In this document: piece after piece, positions 1 to 9,009 of the stretch
How positions within the stretch are numbered: position 1 is the first letter of the stretch
Layout of the letters: every line of letters starts with the position of its first letter
Assembly (NCBI RefSeq): GCF_019219825.1
Contig: NZ_JAHUXH010000022.1
Location: 1-64,000, forward strand
Source of the DNA: Streptomyces sp. TRM70350
Lineage (GTDB): Bacteria > Actinomycetota > Actinomycetes > Streptomycetales > Streptomycetaceae
Length of the DNA stretch: 64,000 nt
Reading direction: 5' to 3'
The notes under the pieces: generated by a model
The model's database searches: none
The model's input: the letters and a program-made list of their open reading frames with translations, nothing else
What the model was told of the DNA's origin: nothing
Translations under genes and position numbers: made by a program

Positions 1-583
<583 letters not shown>

Positions 584-591
584 AACGTCCG

Positions 592-619
592 GGGCGGGGC
601 GGTTTCTCCCGTCCCGCCC
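592..619 (+). terminator. GC hairpin between treS and pep2
   Basis: An 11-bp stem (592-602 pairing with 609-619, one G-T pair) encloses a 6-base loop just after the treS stop. There is no T-run, as is usual in Streptomyces. Because treS and pep2 normally form one operon, it may act as a partial terminator or mRNA-stabilising structure rather than a full stop. Confidence 0.4.
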
Positions 620-715
620 GGGGCACGCATCAGTAACACCCCGTCCGCCCGCGTGAGCCGACACCGGCTGACCGCGCCCCGTAGGCGAACCGGAGAAGGG
701 GAAAGGACGCACGCC

Positions 716-2119
716 ATGTCGGAAGCCGTCATCCGCCCCGCCACGACGACCAGCCCCGGCCTCCTCGCGTCGCTGGATCCGCTGCTGCGGGACTGGCTGC
801 CACGCCAGCGCTGGTTCGCCGGCAAAGGACGTCCGGTCACCGGATTCTCGCTGGTGGCGGCCACCGAACTGCTCCCGGTCGGCGGCAAGCTGGGCCTGTA
901 CCACCTCCTCGTCCAGGTTTACCAGCCGCCCACGCCGGTCCACGGCACGGGCGCCGCCCCGGCTCCCGGCGACTGCTACCAGCTCCTCGTAGGCGTGCGC
1001 GAGGCCCTGCCTCCCCGGCTGGCACCCGCACTGATCGGCCACGTCACCGAGGGCCCGCTCGCCGGACACACGGTCTACGAAGCCCTGTACGACCCCCGGC
1101 CCGCCGAAGTACTCCTCGAAGCACTGCGCACCCGGGCCCGCATCGGCGGCCTCCGCTTCGAACGCGACCCGCACCAGGAGATCCGGCCCGGCCTGCTGAG
1201 CCGCGCGGTGACCGCCGAGCAGTCCAACTCCTCGGTCATATACGGAGATACGTTCATCCTGAAGGTGCTCCGCCGCATCGTCCCCGGCGTCAACCCCGAC
1301 CTGGAGCTGCCGCTCGCGCTGGCCCGCGAGGGCTGCCCCCGGGTGCCCGCGCCGACGGCGTGGCTGGGGGCGGAGCTGGCCGGGCAGTCGTACGTCCTCG
1401 GTGTCCTCCAGCCCTACGTCCAGGGCGCCACCGACGGCTGGGAGCTGGCCCTGCGCGAGCTGGCCAAGGGCGAGGACTTCGGCGCCGAGGCGCGGGCCCT
1501 CGGCCGGGCCACCGCCGAGGTGCACACGGCGCTGGCCCGCGCCCTGCCGACCGTCACCCTCGGCCACACCCAGCTGCGCTCCATGGTCGACGGCATGATC
1601 GGACGCCTCGACCTCGCCGCACAGGCGGTGCCCGCGCTGCGGCCGTACGTCCCCGGGCTGCGCTCCGCGTTCGAGGCGCTCGCCGACCTGGCCTCCGAGG
1701 GGCAGACCTGGACCGCCCAGCGGATCCACGGCGATCTGCACCTCGGGCAGTGCCTGCGCTCACCGGCCGGCGAGTGGTCGCTGATCGACTTCGAGGGCGA
1801 ACCGGCCCGGCCGCTCGCCGAACGCCGGATGCCGCAGCCGGCCGTGCGGGACATCGCCGGGATGCTGCGCTCCTTCGACTACGCGGCCCACTCCGTGCAG
1901 CCGACGGTGGCGGGCTGGGCGGAGCACTGCCGGGCCGCGTACTGCACCGGATACGCCGAGATATCCGGGCGCGATCCGCGAACCGACCCGGTGCTGTTGC
2001 GTGCCCATGAGACCGACAAGGCCGTTTACGAGGTCGTCTACGAGGCCCGGCACCGCCCCGACTGGCTCCCCGTGCCGCTGTCGGCGATACGGCGCCTCGC
2101 CTCGAACCAACCGACCTGA
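716..2119 (+). CDS. pep2: Maltokinase (ATP-dependent maltose kinase of the GlgE pathway)
   Basis: The protein is 467 residues, close to the mycobacterial maltokinase Mak (about 455). It phosphorylates maltose to maltose-1-phosphate, the donor used by GlgE. Aminoglycoside-phosphotransferase-like catalytic motifs are visible: HGDLHLGQ (catalytic Asp) and LIDFEGEP (metal-binding Asp), followed by the family segment RDIAGMLRSFDYA. The ATG at 716 is chosen over an in-frame GTG at 653 because GAAAGGA (701-707) sits 8 bases upstream and the Mak N-terminal pattern (LLRDWLPRQRWFAGK) follows. It lies 133 bases after treS and 21 bases before glgB, consistent with one operon. The treS-mak pair is often fused or adjacent in actinobacteria. 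Confidence 0.93.
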   Translation: MSEAVIRPATTTSPGLLASLDPLLRDWLPRQRWFAGKGRPVTGFSLVAATELLPVGGKLGLYHLLVQVYQPPTPVHGTGAAPAPGDCYQLLVGVREALPPRLAPALIGHVTEGPLAGHTVYEALYDPRPAEVLLEALRTRARIGGLRFERDPHQEIRPGLLSRAVTAEQSNSSVIYGDTFILKVLRRIVPGVNPDLELPLALAREGCPRVPAPTAWLGAELAGQSYVLGVLQPYVQGATDGWELALRELAKGEDFGAEARALGRATAEVHTALARALPTVTLGHTQLRSMVDGMIGRLDLAAQAVPALRPYVPGLRSAFEALADLASEGQTWTAQRIHGDLHLGQCLRSPAGEWSLIDFEGEPARPLAERRMPQPAVRDIAGMLRSFDYAAHSVQPTVAGWAEHCRAAYCTGYAEISGRDPRTDPVLLRAHETDKAVYEVVYEARHRPDWLPVPLSAIRRLASNQPT

Positions 2120-2140
2120 CCCTCCCAGGAGGCTCCGCCC

Positions 2141-5100
2141 GTGACCCCCCGTACCACCACCTCCTCCAGCGGCTCCGACCCGAACGTGACGGCCGAGGAC
2201 ACCACGGCCCACGAGGAGAAGGCCGCCGTACCGAAACAGGCGACCCCACCCGAGGAGACGGCCGCGCCGAGGCCGACGGCTGCCGCGGAGAAGGCCGTCG
2301 CTACTGCCGTCGCGAAGGAGGCCACGGCACAGACGGCTGCCGCGGAGACGGCCATCGCGGAGACGGCGGCCGCACAGACGGCTGCCGCGGAGACGGCCGC
2401 GGCACAGACGGCTGCCGCGGAGACAGCCACCGCGGAGACAGCCACCGGGAAGAAGGCCACCGCCAAGAAGGCCGTCGCCAAGAAGGCCGTCGCCAAGAAG
2501 GCCGTCGCCAAGAAGGCCGTCGCCAAGAAGGCGGCCGCGAAGAAGACGGCGGTGCAGACGGCTGCCACGAAGAAAGCCCCGGCGCAGACGGCTGCCGCCA
2601 AGAAGGCGCCAGCCAAGAAGGCGACCGGCGAGAAGGCGACCGGCGAGACGGCTGTGGCGAAGAAGGCCACCGCGAAGAAGGCCACCGCGAAGAAGGCCAC
2701 CGCGAAGAAGGCCACCGCGAAGAAAGCCACCGCGAAGAAGACGGTTGCGAAGAAGGCCGCGGCGCAGACGGCAGCGGCCAAGACAGCAGCCGCCAAGGAG
2801 ACAACGGGCTCGAAGAAGGCCACGTCCGCGAAGAAGACCGCGCCCGCCAAGAAGACGACGGCGGCCAAGAAGACGACGGTGGCCAAGAAGACCCCAGCCG
2901 CCAAGGCCCCAGCCGCCAAGACCACCGCACCCAAGGCCACCGCACCCAAGACGACGGCCGCCAAGAAGACGGTCGTCAAAAAGGCCGCCCCCCAACCCCC
3001 CGTCGCCCCCGCCGTACCCGCCGTCTCCCCTGCCCTCGACCCCGTCGACCGCGACCGCCTGCTCACGGGCACCCACCACGACCCGCACTCCGTCCTCGGC
3101 GCACACCCGGCGCCGGACGGCGGCGGCGTGATCTTCCGTGTCTTCCGCCCCTACGCCCTCTCCGTCACCGTCGTGGCCGACGACCGGCGCGCCGAGCTGC
3201 ACGACGACGGCGACGGCTTCTTCTCCGGGCTGCTGCCGCTCACCGAGGTCCCCGAGTACCGGCTCAGCGTGGCGTACGAGGGCACCGTCCTGGACACCGA
3301 GGACCCGTACCGCTTCCTGCCCACCCTCGGCGACCTCGACCTGCACCTGATCGGCGAGGGTCGGCACGAGCAGCTGTGGCGGGCGCTGGGCGCGGAGCCG
3401 ATGACGCACCAGGGCGTGACCGGCACCCGCTTCACGGTGTGGGCGCCGAACGCGCGCGGCGTGAGCCTGGCCGGTGGCTTCAACTACTGGGACGGCACGG
3501 GCTTCCCGATGCGTTCACTGGGCGGCACCGGCGTCTGGGAGATCTTCGTGCCCGGCATCGGCGAGGGTGAGCTGTACAAGTTCGAGATCACTCGCCCCGA
3601 CGGTTCGAAGACCCTGCGCGCGGACCCGCTGGCCCGCCGCACCCAGGCTCCGCCGGACACCTCGTCCATCGTGCACGCCTCGCACTACGAGTGGGGCGAC
3701 GCGGCGTGGCTGGCGCGCCGGGGGGAGATCCCCGTGCACGAGGCCCCGCTCTCCGTCTACGAGGTCCACCTCCCGTCCTGGCGGCCCGGATTGACGTATC
3801 GTCAGCTCGCCGATCAGCTCCCGGCGTATGTCAAGGACCTCGGCTTCACGCACGTAGAGCTGATGCCGGTCGCCGAGCATCCCTTCGGCGGTTCCTGGGG
3901 CTACCAGGTCACCGGCTTCTACGCGCCCACGGCCCGCCTCGGCACCCCGGACGACTTCAAGTACTTCGTCGACGCCTGTCACCGCGCGGGCATCGGCGTC
4001 CTCATGGACTGGGTCCCGGCCCACTTCCCCAGGGACGACTGGGCGCTGGCCGAGTTCGACGGGCGTCCGCTGTACGAGCACGAGGACCCGCTGCGCGCCG
4101 CGCACCCCGACTGGGGCACGCTGGAGTTCGACTTCGGCCGCAAGGAGGTCCGCAACTTCCTGGTCGCCAACGCCCTCTACTGGTGCGAGGAGTTCCACAT
4201 CGACGGCCTGCGGGTGGACGCGGTCGCCTCGATGCTCTACCTCGACTACTCGCGTGAGCCGGGCCAGTGGACGCCGAACGAGCACGGCGGCCGGGAGAAC
4301 CTGGACGCGGTGGCGTTCCTCCAGGAGATGAACGCGACCGTCTACCGGCGGAACCCCGGCGTGGTGACCATCGCCGAGGAGTCCACGGCCTGGGACGGCG
4401 TCACGCGCGCCACCCACCACAAGGGCCCGAGCGGCTTCGGTGGCCTCGGCTTCGGCCTGAAGTGGAACATGGGCTGGATGCACGACTCGCTGCAGTACAT
4501 GGCGCACGAGCCGATCCACCGCAAGTACCACCACCACGAGATGACGTTCTCGATGGTGTACGCGTACAGCGAGAACTACGTCCTGCCGATCTCCCACGAC
4601 GAGGTGGTGCACGGCAAGCGGTCGCTGGTGTCGAAGATGCCGGGCGACTGGTGGCAGCAACGCGCCAACCACCGCGCGTACCTGGGGTTCATGTGGGCCC
4701 ACCCGGGCAAGCAGCTCCTCTTCATGGGTCAGGAGTTCGCGCAGGGCGCGGAGTGGTCCGAGGCGCACGGCCCGGACTGGTGGCTGCTCGACCCGGAGTA
4801 CGGTGCCGAGGCCGACCACCGCGGCGTCCGCGACCTGGTCCGCGACCTCAACACCGTCTACCGCCACACCCCCGCCCTCTGGCAACGCGACACCCATCCG
4901 GAGGGCTTCCAGTGGATCGTCGGCGACGCGGCCGACGACAACGTCCTGGCCTTCCTCCGCTACGACGCCACGGGCACCCCGCTCCTCGCGATCAGCAACT
5001 TCTCCCCGGTGGTCCGCCACGACTACCGCGTGGGCGTCCCCGACGACATCCCGGCCTGGCACGAGACCCTGAACACGGACGCCACCCGCTACGGCGGCAG

Positions 5101-5215
5101 CGACGTGACGAACCCCGACCCGCTCAAACCGGAGGCAATGCCCTGGCACGGCCGCCCGGCCAGCATCCGCCTGACCCTGCCGCCGCTGGCGACGGTGTGG
5201 CTGCGGCCGTCGTAG
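2141..5215 (+). CDS. glgB: 1,4-alpha-glucan branching enzyme with a long Lys/Ala-rich N-terminal tail
   Basis: GTG start with AGGAGG at 2127-2132. The protein is 1024 residues. About 728 residues from position ~297 on match a normal GlgB: an N-terminal carbohydrate-binding region, then the GH13 barrel with GLRVDAVASM (nucleophile Asp), TIAEEST (acid/base Glu) and ISHDEVVHGK (transition-state Asp). It introduces alpha-1,6 branches into the glucan made by GlgE. The first ~295 residues are almost only Ala, Lys, Thr, Glu and Val in repeated AKKA units, resembling histone H1 or HupS tails. That part is not needed for the known reaction. The pep2-glgB gap is 21 bases, so the two are co-transcribed. 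Confidence 0.95.
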   Translation: MTPRTTTSSSGSDPNVTAEDTTAHEEKAAVPKQATPPEETAAPRPTAAAEKAVATAVAKEATAQTAAAETAIAETAAAQTAAAETAAAQTAAAETATAETATGKKATAKKAVAKKAVAKKAVAKKAVAKKAAAKKTAVQTAATKKAPAQTAAAKKAPAKKATGEKATGETAVAKKATAKKATAKKATAKKATAKKATAKKTVAKKAAAQTAAAKTAAAKETTGSKKATSAKKTAPAKKTTAAKKTTVAKKTPAAKAPAAKTTAPKATAPKTTAAKKTVVKKAAPQPPVAPAVPAVSPALDPVDRDRLLTGTHHDPHSVLGAHPAPDGGGVIFRVFRPYALSVTVVADDRRAELHDDGDGFFSGLLPLTEVPEYRLSVAYEGTVLDTEDPYRFLPTLGDLDLHLIGEGRHEQLWRALGAEPMTHQGVTGTRFTVWAPNARGVSLAGGFNYWDGTGFPMRSLGGTGVWEIFVPGIGEGELYKFEITRPDGSKTLRADPLARRTQAPPDTSSIVHASHYEWGDAAWLARRGEIPVHEAPLSVYEVHLPSWRPGLTYRQLADQLPAYVKDLGFTHVELMPVAEHPFGGSWGYQVTGFYAPTARLGTPDDFKYFVDACHRAGIGVLMDWVPAHFPRDDWALAEFDGRPLYEHEDPLRAAHPDWGTLEFDFGRKEVRNFLVANALYWCEEFHIDGLRVDAVASMLYLDYSREPGQWTPNEHGGRENLDAVAFLQEMNATVYRRNPGVVTIAEESTAWDGVTRATHHKGPSGFGGLGFGLKWNMGWMHDSLQYMAHEPIHRKYHHHEMTFSMVYAYSENYVLPISHDEVVHGKRSLVSKMPGDWWQQRANHRAYLGFMWAHPGKQLLFMGQEFAQGAEWSEAHGPDWWLLDPEYGAEADHRGVRDLVRDLNTVYRHTPALWQRDTHPEGFQWIVGDAADDNVLAFLRYDATGTPLLAISNFSPVVRHDYRVGVPDDIPAWHETLNTDATRYGGSDVTNPDPLKPEAMPWHGRPASIRLTLPPLATVWLRPS
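2330..2990 (+). repeat. In-frame repeats coding the AKKA-rich tail of GlgB
   Basis: Short direct repeats are stacked within the glgB reading frame. Near-identical 15-base units code AVAKK (about 2467-2535) and ATAKK (about 2662-2745), and units coding QTAAAET lie around 2330-2430. All units are multiples of three, so copy-number change would lengthen or shorten the basic tail without breaking the frame. Confidence 0.85.
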
Positions 5216-5323
5216 AGGGGCACGCCTCTCGGCCGACTGAGCCGGGTGGTGGTGCGCATAGGCCCGGGGTGTGGGGGTGGTGTGCTTGTGCCGTGACCGC
5301 CAGGCATGATCCGGGCGCACAAG

Positions 5324-5350
5324 CAAGCGCCCCCAGCTGCGGGGCGCTTG
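5324..5350 (+). terminator. Intrinsic terminator-like hairpin after glgB
   Basis: A perfect 10-bp stem (CAAGCGCCCC at 5324-5333, GGGGCGCTTG at 5341-5350) with a 7-base loop lies 109 bases after the glgB stop. It probably ends the GlgE operon. It also argues that the following methyltransferase begins downstream of it. Confidence 0.6.
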
Positions 5351-5383
5351 ATGCGAGCCTTGGATGGGACTGCGAAGCCTCAT

Positions 5384-6131
5384 GTGACCAGCCCCAGCAC
5401 GGAAGCCGAGCACGTGGAAGCCACAAACCTCCTGTACCGCGATCCGGCACTTTACGACATGGTCCAGTCCGACAGCACGGGCGCCGGAATGTGCCGGACC
5501 CTGATCGAGCTGCACCGGCCGGACGCGCGGACTCTGGTCGACTTCGGATGCGGTACCAGCAGGGACCTGGAGATTTTGGCCAAGCGCTTCGACTGCATCG
5601 GCGTGGACCTCCAGCCCGGCATGGTCGACCACGCCCACCAGGCCCGGCCGGGACTGGACATCCGCACCGGCGACATGCGCACCGTACGACTCGGCAAGCG
5701 CATGGACGTGGTGACCTGCGTGGGCAACAGCCTCGCCTACGTGCACGACAACGAGGAGATCAGCCAGGTCTTCGCCACCTTCGCGGCCCACGCCCGGCCC
5801 GGCGCGCTGCTCGTACTGTGTTTTCCCGTCGCCCCCATCACCCGGACCCAGCCGACCCATCGCCACGGTCGACACCCCCGACGGACCCGCGACCGTCACC
5901 ATCCGGCACGAGTGGGACCTGCGGACCCAGATCAACACCGTGTACCGGCACTGGGTGCTCTCCTCGGGCGACGAGGCCCAGGACGAGATCCGCAGGCGCG
6001 TCCTGTTCCCCCGCGAACTTGAGCGCTACGCACAGTGCGCAGACTTCGAGGTCCTGGACATGCTCGACGGCACAGGGACAGAACTCACCGGCCCAGCCGC
6101 GTACACGGCGGCCCGATACACCCGGCGGTGA
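5384..6131 (+). pseudogene. SAM-dependent methyltransferase, frameshifted
   Basis: The first part (frame of GTG 5384) reads as a class I methyltransferase with motif I VDFGCGTSRDLEIL and the later IGVDLQPGMV and VTCVGNSLAYV segments, a toxin/small-molecule methyltransferase-like fold. Homology in this frame ends near 5855. The expected continuation (IATVDTPDG, then EWDLRTQINTVYRHW to TAARYTRR) is in the +1 frame, from about 5860 to the TGA at 6129-6131. One extra base, or two missing, near 5855-5862 would explain this. The start is uncertain: GTG 5384 gives a natural N-terminus, and ATG 5351 is possible. The substrate is unknown. It converges on the DUF1990 gene with only 5 bases between stops. 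Confidence 0.75.
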
Positions 6132-6136
6132 CCGGG

Positions 6137-6643
6137 TCAGTCGTCGAGCGGCGCGCACAGGCGGCGCAACGTCGTGCCGCACCTGCGCGCATACGCCGCC
6201 TGCACCCCCCGAGTCACCGCCCCGCCCGCCCGCGCGTACCACTTCGCGCCCCGGCTGAACGCCGACACCGTCAGCCAGACCGTGCCGTCCCCCGTCCGCT
6301 CCACCACGAACGCCTCCTCGCCGCACTCGGGGTGGCCGGTCAGTGTGCCGTACGCCCAGCCCGCGCGGCGGTATTCGGACAGCGTCCAGACGACGCGGCA
6401 GGGGGCCTTGATCAGGCCGGCGAGGGTGACGGTGACGTCGACGCCGGGAGCGGCGCGGTCGGCGGTGGCCTCGATGCCGACGCCCATCGCGCGATGCACC
6501 TCCCAGGTGCACAGGGCCTCGGCGGCCCGGTGGAACACCCGCTCGCCCTCGCCGATCCGGGTCCGCACGTGCAGGGGGTGGAAGCCGGGCGGGCAGAAGC
6601 CCGTCTCGCGGGTCGCGCCGACATCCTCGTACGTGAACGACAT
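6137..6643 (-). CDS. DUF1990 family protein
   Basis: A 168-residue protein with the DUF1990 pattern: an N-terminal MSFTYEDVGATR, then GEGERVFHRAAEAL, the WEVHRAMG segment, and a C-terminal FVVERTGDGTVWLTVSAFSR. The family is common in actinobacteria and has no established biochemical role. I chose the ATG at 6643 because family members begin at the MSFTY block; an upstream in-frame GTG (6664) would add seven residues. No transmembrane segment or signal peptide is visible. It is probably a cytosolic single-gene unit between a convergent methyltransferase and the terminator of the upstream protease gene. Confidence 0.75.
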   Translation of the reverse strand: MSFTYEDVGATRETGFCPPGFHPLHVRTRIGEGERVFHRAAEALCTWEVHRAMGVGIEATADRAAPGVDVTVTLAGLIKAPCRVVWTLSEYRRAGWAYGTLTGHPECGEEAFVVERTGDGTVWLTVSAFSRGAKWYARAGGAVTRGVQAAYARRCGTTLRRLCAPLDD

Positions 6644-6659
6644 GCGCCAAGAGTAGGGC

Positions 6660-6690
6660 GGCACCCGGCGTCGCCTTCCCGCCGGGTGCC
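6660..6690 (-). terminator. Terminator-like hairpin after the M4 protease gene
   Basis: A perfect 11-bp inverted repeat (GGCACCCGGCG at 6660-6670, CGCCGGGTGCC at 6680-6690) with a 9-base loop sits 16 bases beyond the stop of the leftward protease gene. Its position fits a factor-independent terminator of the Streptomyces type without a U-tract. Confidence 0.65.
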
Positions 6691-6706
6691 GCCGTCACCA
6701 ACGTGC

Positions 6707-8755
6707 TTACGGGAACGTCAGTTTCCAGCTGTTGATGTAGCCGGTGTCGTACCGTGCCTGGTCCTGCACCCGCAACCGCCAGGTGCCGTTGGCGGTTTCG
6801 GAGGAGGCGTTGACCGTGTAGGTCGTCTGCACGTTGTCCGCCGAGTCCGAGGAGCTGAAGTTCTTCAGGCGGTACGCCGTCCCGTCCGGGGCCAGCAGAT
6901 CGATCACCAGGTCACCGCGCCAGGTGTGGATGATGTCCACGCCCACCCGGAGGTTCGCCGGGGCGTTGCCCGCCCGTCCGGACACGGCGATCGACGAGGT
7001 CACGGCCGCACCGTTGTCCGGGATCGACACGTCGGTGGTGTTCTCGAAGGACGTACCGTCGCCCCCGCCGGGGCGCGAACCGACCGCGACGCCCGCCCAG
7101 GCGTCCTGCACCGCCTTGTACTCGGCGCTGGTGGTGCCGTACAGCTCACCGGCGACCGCCAGTGTGCCGGTGCGGGCGCCCGCGTAGTTGGTGGTGGACG
7201 TGAACTTCGTGGTGAGCGCCTTGAACCAGATCTGCTCCGCCTTCGCCCGGCCGATCCCGGTGACCGGAAGCCCGTCCGCGGTCGGCGAGTTGTAGCTGAC
7301 GCCGTTGATGACCTTGGCGCCGCTGCCCTCGCTCAGCAGGTAGAAGAAGTGGTTCGCGGGACCGGACGAGTAGTGCACGTCGATCGAGCCGATGCCCGAG
7401 TACCAGTTGTCCTTCGACGCGCCGTCCTTGCTGGGCTGGTCCATGTACCTGAGCGGCGTGCCGTCGCCGTTGATGTCGATCTCCTCGCCGATGAGGTAGT
7501 CACCGACGTCGGAGGAGTTGTTCGCGTAGAACTCGACGGCCGCGCCGATGATGTCGGAGGTCGCCTCGTTCAGGCCGCCCGACTCACCGCTGTAGACCAG
7601 GCCCGCGGTGGCCGAGGTCAGGCCGTGGGTCATCTCGTGCGCGGCCACGTCGATCGAGACGAGCGGGTTGGCGTTGCCCGCGCCGTCGCCGTACGTCATG
7701 CAGAAGCAGCTGTCGGACCAGAAGGCGTTGACGTAGTTGTTGCCGTAGTGGACCCGGGAGTAGGCGGCCACGCCGTCGCCGCGGATGCCGTTGCGGCCGT
7801 GCACGTTCTTGTAGTAGTCCCAGGTCAGCGCCGCCCCGTAATGGGCGTCGGCGGCGGCGGACTCCAGGTTGGACGGGCTGCCGTTGCCCCAGACGTCGTC
7901 CGGGCCGGAGAACAGCGTGCCGGTGCCGGAGGTGCCGCGGTTCAGGTTGTACGTGCGGTGGTTGCCGCGCGCTCCGTCGGTGAGGTTGTACGTCGAGCCG
8001 GACTGGGTCGTGGTGAGCGGGACCGTGCCGCTGTACACCGTGTGCCCGGTGCCGTTCTTGACGGCCTGCCACTCGTACAGCTTCTCGCCGGTGGTGGCGT
8101 CGGTGACGACGTGCAGTTCCTGCGGGGTGCCGTCGTGCTGGAGGCCGCCGACGACCGTCTCGTAGGCGAGCGTGGGCTTGCCGCTCGCGGCCCAGACGAC
8201 CTTGCGGGGCTCGCGGCTGACGTCCGGGCTCTTGGCGTCCTCGGCGCGGGCGACGCCGAGCGCCTGCCGCTCCGCCGCCGCGGGGGCGACGGCCGGCTGC
8301 AGCGAGGGCACCTTGATGGTGGCGCGGGTCGCCTTGGTGACGGCCTCGGTACGGCCGTCCTTCGCCGTCTCGACGACCAGGTCGCCGCCGAGGACCGGCA
8401 GACCGGCGTACGTCCGCTCGTAGCGGGTGTGGATCGTGCCGTCGGCGTCCTTGACGACGTCCCGGACCAGGAGCTTCTCCTGGGCGCCCAGGCTCAGCTC
8501 CCGTGCCGTGTCCGCCTTCCCGGCGTCCGCCTCGCGGATCAGCGCCGCGCGCTGGGCCGGGGTGAGTTTCACGGGCAGGGCGCCCGGGTCGGCCTGGGCC
8601 GCCGCCGACGGTGCCTTCTCCGGGGCGGCGGTCGCGGCGCCGGACTGCACGGCGGCGGCGAGGAACGCGGCGACGCCGACCAGGGCGACGGCCGCTGCGC
8701 GGGGGGTGCGTCTGTGGGAGGAACCGTTGCTCGATGAGGAACTGCTGCTCAACAC
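6707..8755 (-). CDS. Secreted neutral zinc metalloprotease (M4, thermolysin family) with C-terminal P domain
   Basis: About 682 residues as a preproenzyme: a Ser-rich N-terminus and hydrophobic signal (AAAVALVGVAAFLAAAVQSG), a FTP/PepSY-type propeptide, then the M4 catalytic domain with HEMTH near residue 370 and the downstream GGLNEATSD (third zinc ligand Glu). The last ~115 residues match a proprotein-convertase P domain, with GDLVIDLLAPDGTAY and TWRLRVQD. It is an exported general protease, probably self-processed. GAAGGAG (8759-8765) precedes GTG 8755 by 3 bases and an alternative TTG 8752 by 6, so the exact start is ambiguous by one codon. A terminator-like hairpin follows. Confidence 0.9.
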   Translation of the reverse strand: MLSSSSSSSNGSSHRRTPRAAAVALVGVAAFLAAAVQSGAATAAPEKAPSAAAQADPGALPVKLTPAQRAALIREADAGKADTARELSLGAQEKLLVRDVVKDADGTIHTRYERTYAGLPVLGGDLVVETAKDGRTEAVTKATRATIKVPSLQPAVAPAAAERQALGVARAEDAKSPDVSREPRKVVWAASGKPTLAYETVVGGLQHDGTPQELHVVTDATTGEKLYEWQAVKNGTGHTVYSGTVPLTTTQSGSTYNLTDGARGNHRTYNLNRGTSGTGTLFSGPDDVWGNGSPSNLESAAADAHYGAALTWDYYKNVHGRNGIRGDGVAAYSRVHYGNNYVNAFWSDSCFCMTYGDGAGNANPLVSIDVAAHEMTHGLTSATAGLVYSGESGGLNEATSDIIGAAVEFYANNSSDVGDYLIGEEIDINGDGTPLRYMDQPSKDGASKDNWYSGIGSIDVHYSSGPANHFFYLLSEGSGAKVINGVSYNSPTADGLPVTGIGRAKAEQIWFKALTTKFTSTTNYAGARTGTLAVAGELYGTTSAEYKAVQDAWAGVAVGSRPGGGDGTSFENTTDVSIPDNGAAVTSSIAVSGRAGNAPANLRVGVDIIHTWRGDLVIDLLAPDGTAYRLKNFSSSDSADNVQTTYTVNASSETANGTWRLRVQDQARYDTGYINSWKLTFP

Positions 8756-8978
8756 TGACTCCTTCTGCGTGGCCGCGGATCGCGCGGCCAGGGGAGATCC
8801 GGAAACGGCGAGGGGGCCGTCCGGGCAGAACGCGAAACCAGGTGCACGCGGCCACGGGAACAACACAGCGGTGTGGACGTGGGGTTGCTGTGGAGTGGCC
8901 GTGAGAAGCGTGACACCGTGGGCGTGGACTGTCAGGAGCGCGTCAAAATTTTGGCCGGAAATCGTTCGTTGTCCGGGA

Positions 8979-8999
8979 GTTCGTGTTCGGTATACGAAC
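8979..8999. promoter_or_regulatory. Inverted repeat in the protease/ABC intergenic gap
   Basis: GTTCGT and ACGAAC flank a 9-base spacer (8979-8999) within the 254-base gap between the leftward protease gene and the end of the leftward ABC operon. Its placement, about 225 bases upstream of the protease start, would fit a distal operator or the end of the ABC transcript. I see no other clear element in the gap apart from an AT-rich AAAATTTT at 8945-8952. Confidence 0.3.
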
Positions 9000-9009
9000 A
9001 GGACGCCCG

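Noticed and set aside
2330..2990. Repeat array as a CRISPR-like locus
   Set aside because: Units are contiguous, in-frame, 15-21 bases, with no unique spacers and no cas genes.
1760..3409. 549-residue leftward open frame opposite glgB, rich in LLRG repeats
   Set aside because: It is the reverse-strand reading of the AKKA-coding repeats and of pep2; it has no ribosome site and no conserved domain.
5306..5383. Upstream ATG at 5306 as start of the methyltransferase
   Set aside because: It would place the 10-bp terminator hairpin (5324-5350) inside the coding region and adds non-conserved residues.
3515..5938. 807-residue leftward open frame across glgB and the methyltransferase
   Set aside because: A shadow of high-GC coding sequence in other frames; it spans a terminator hairpin and two genes on the other strand.
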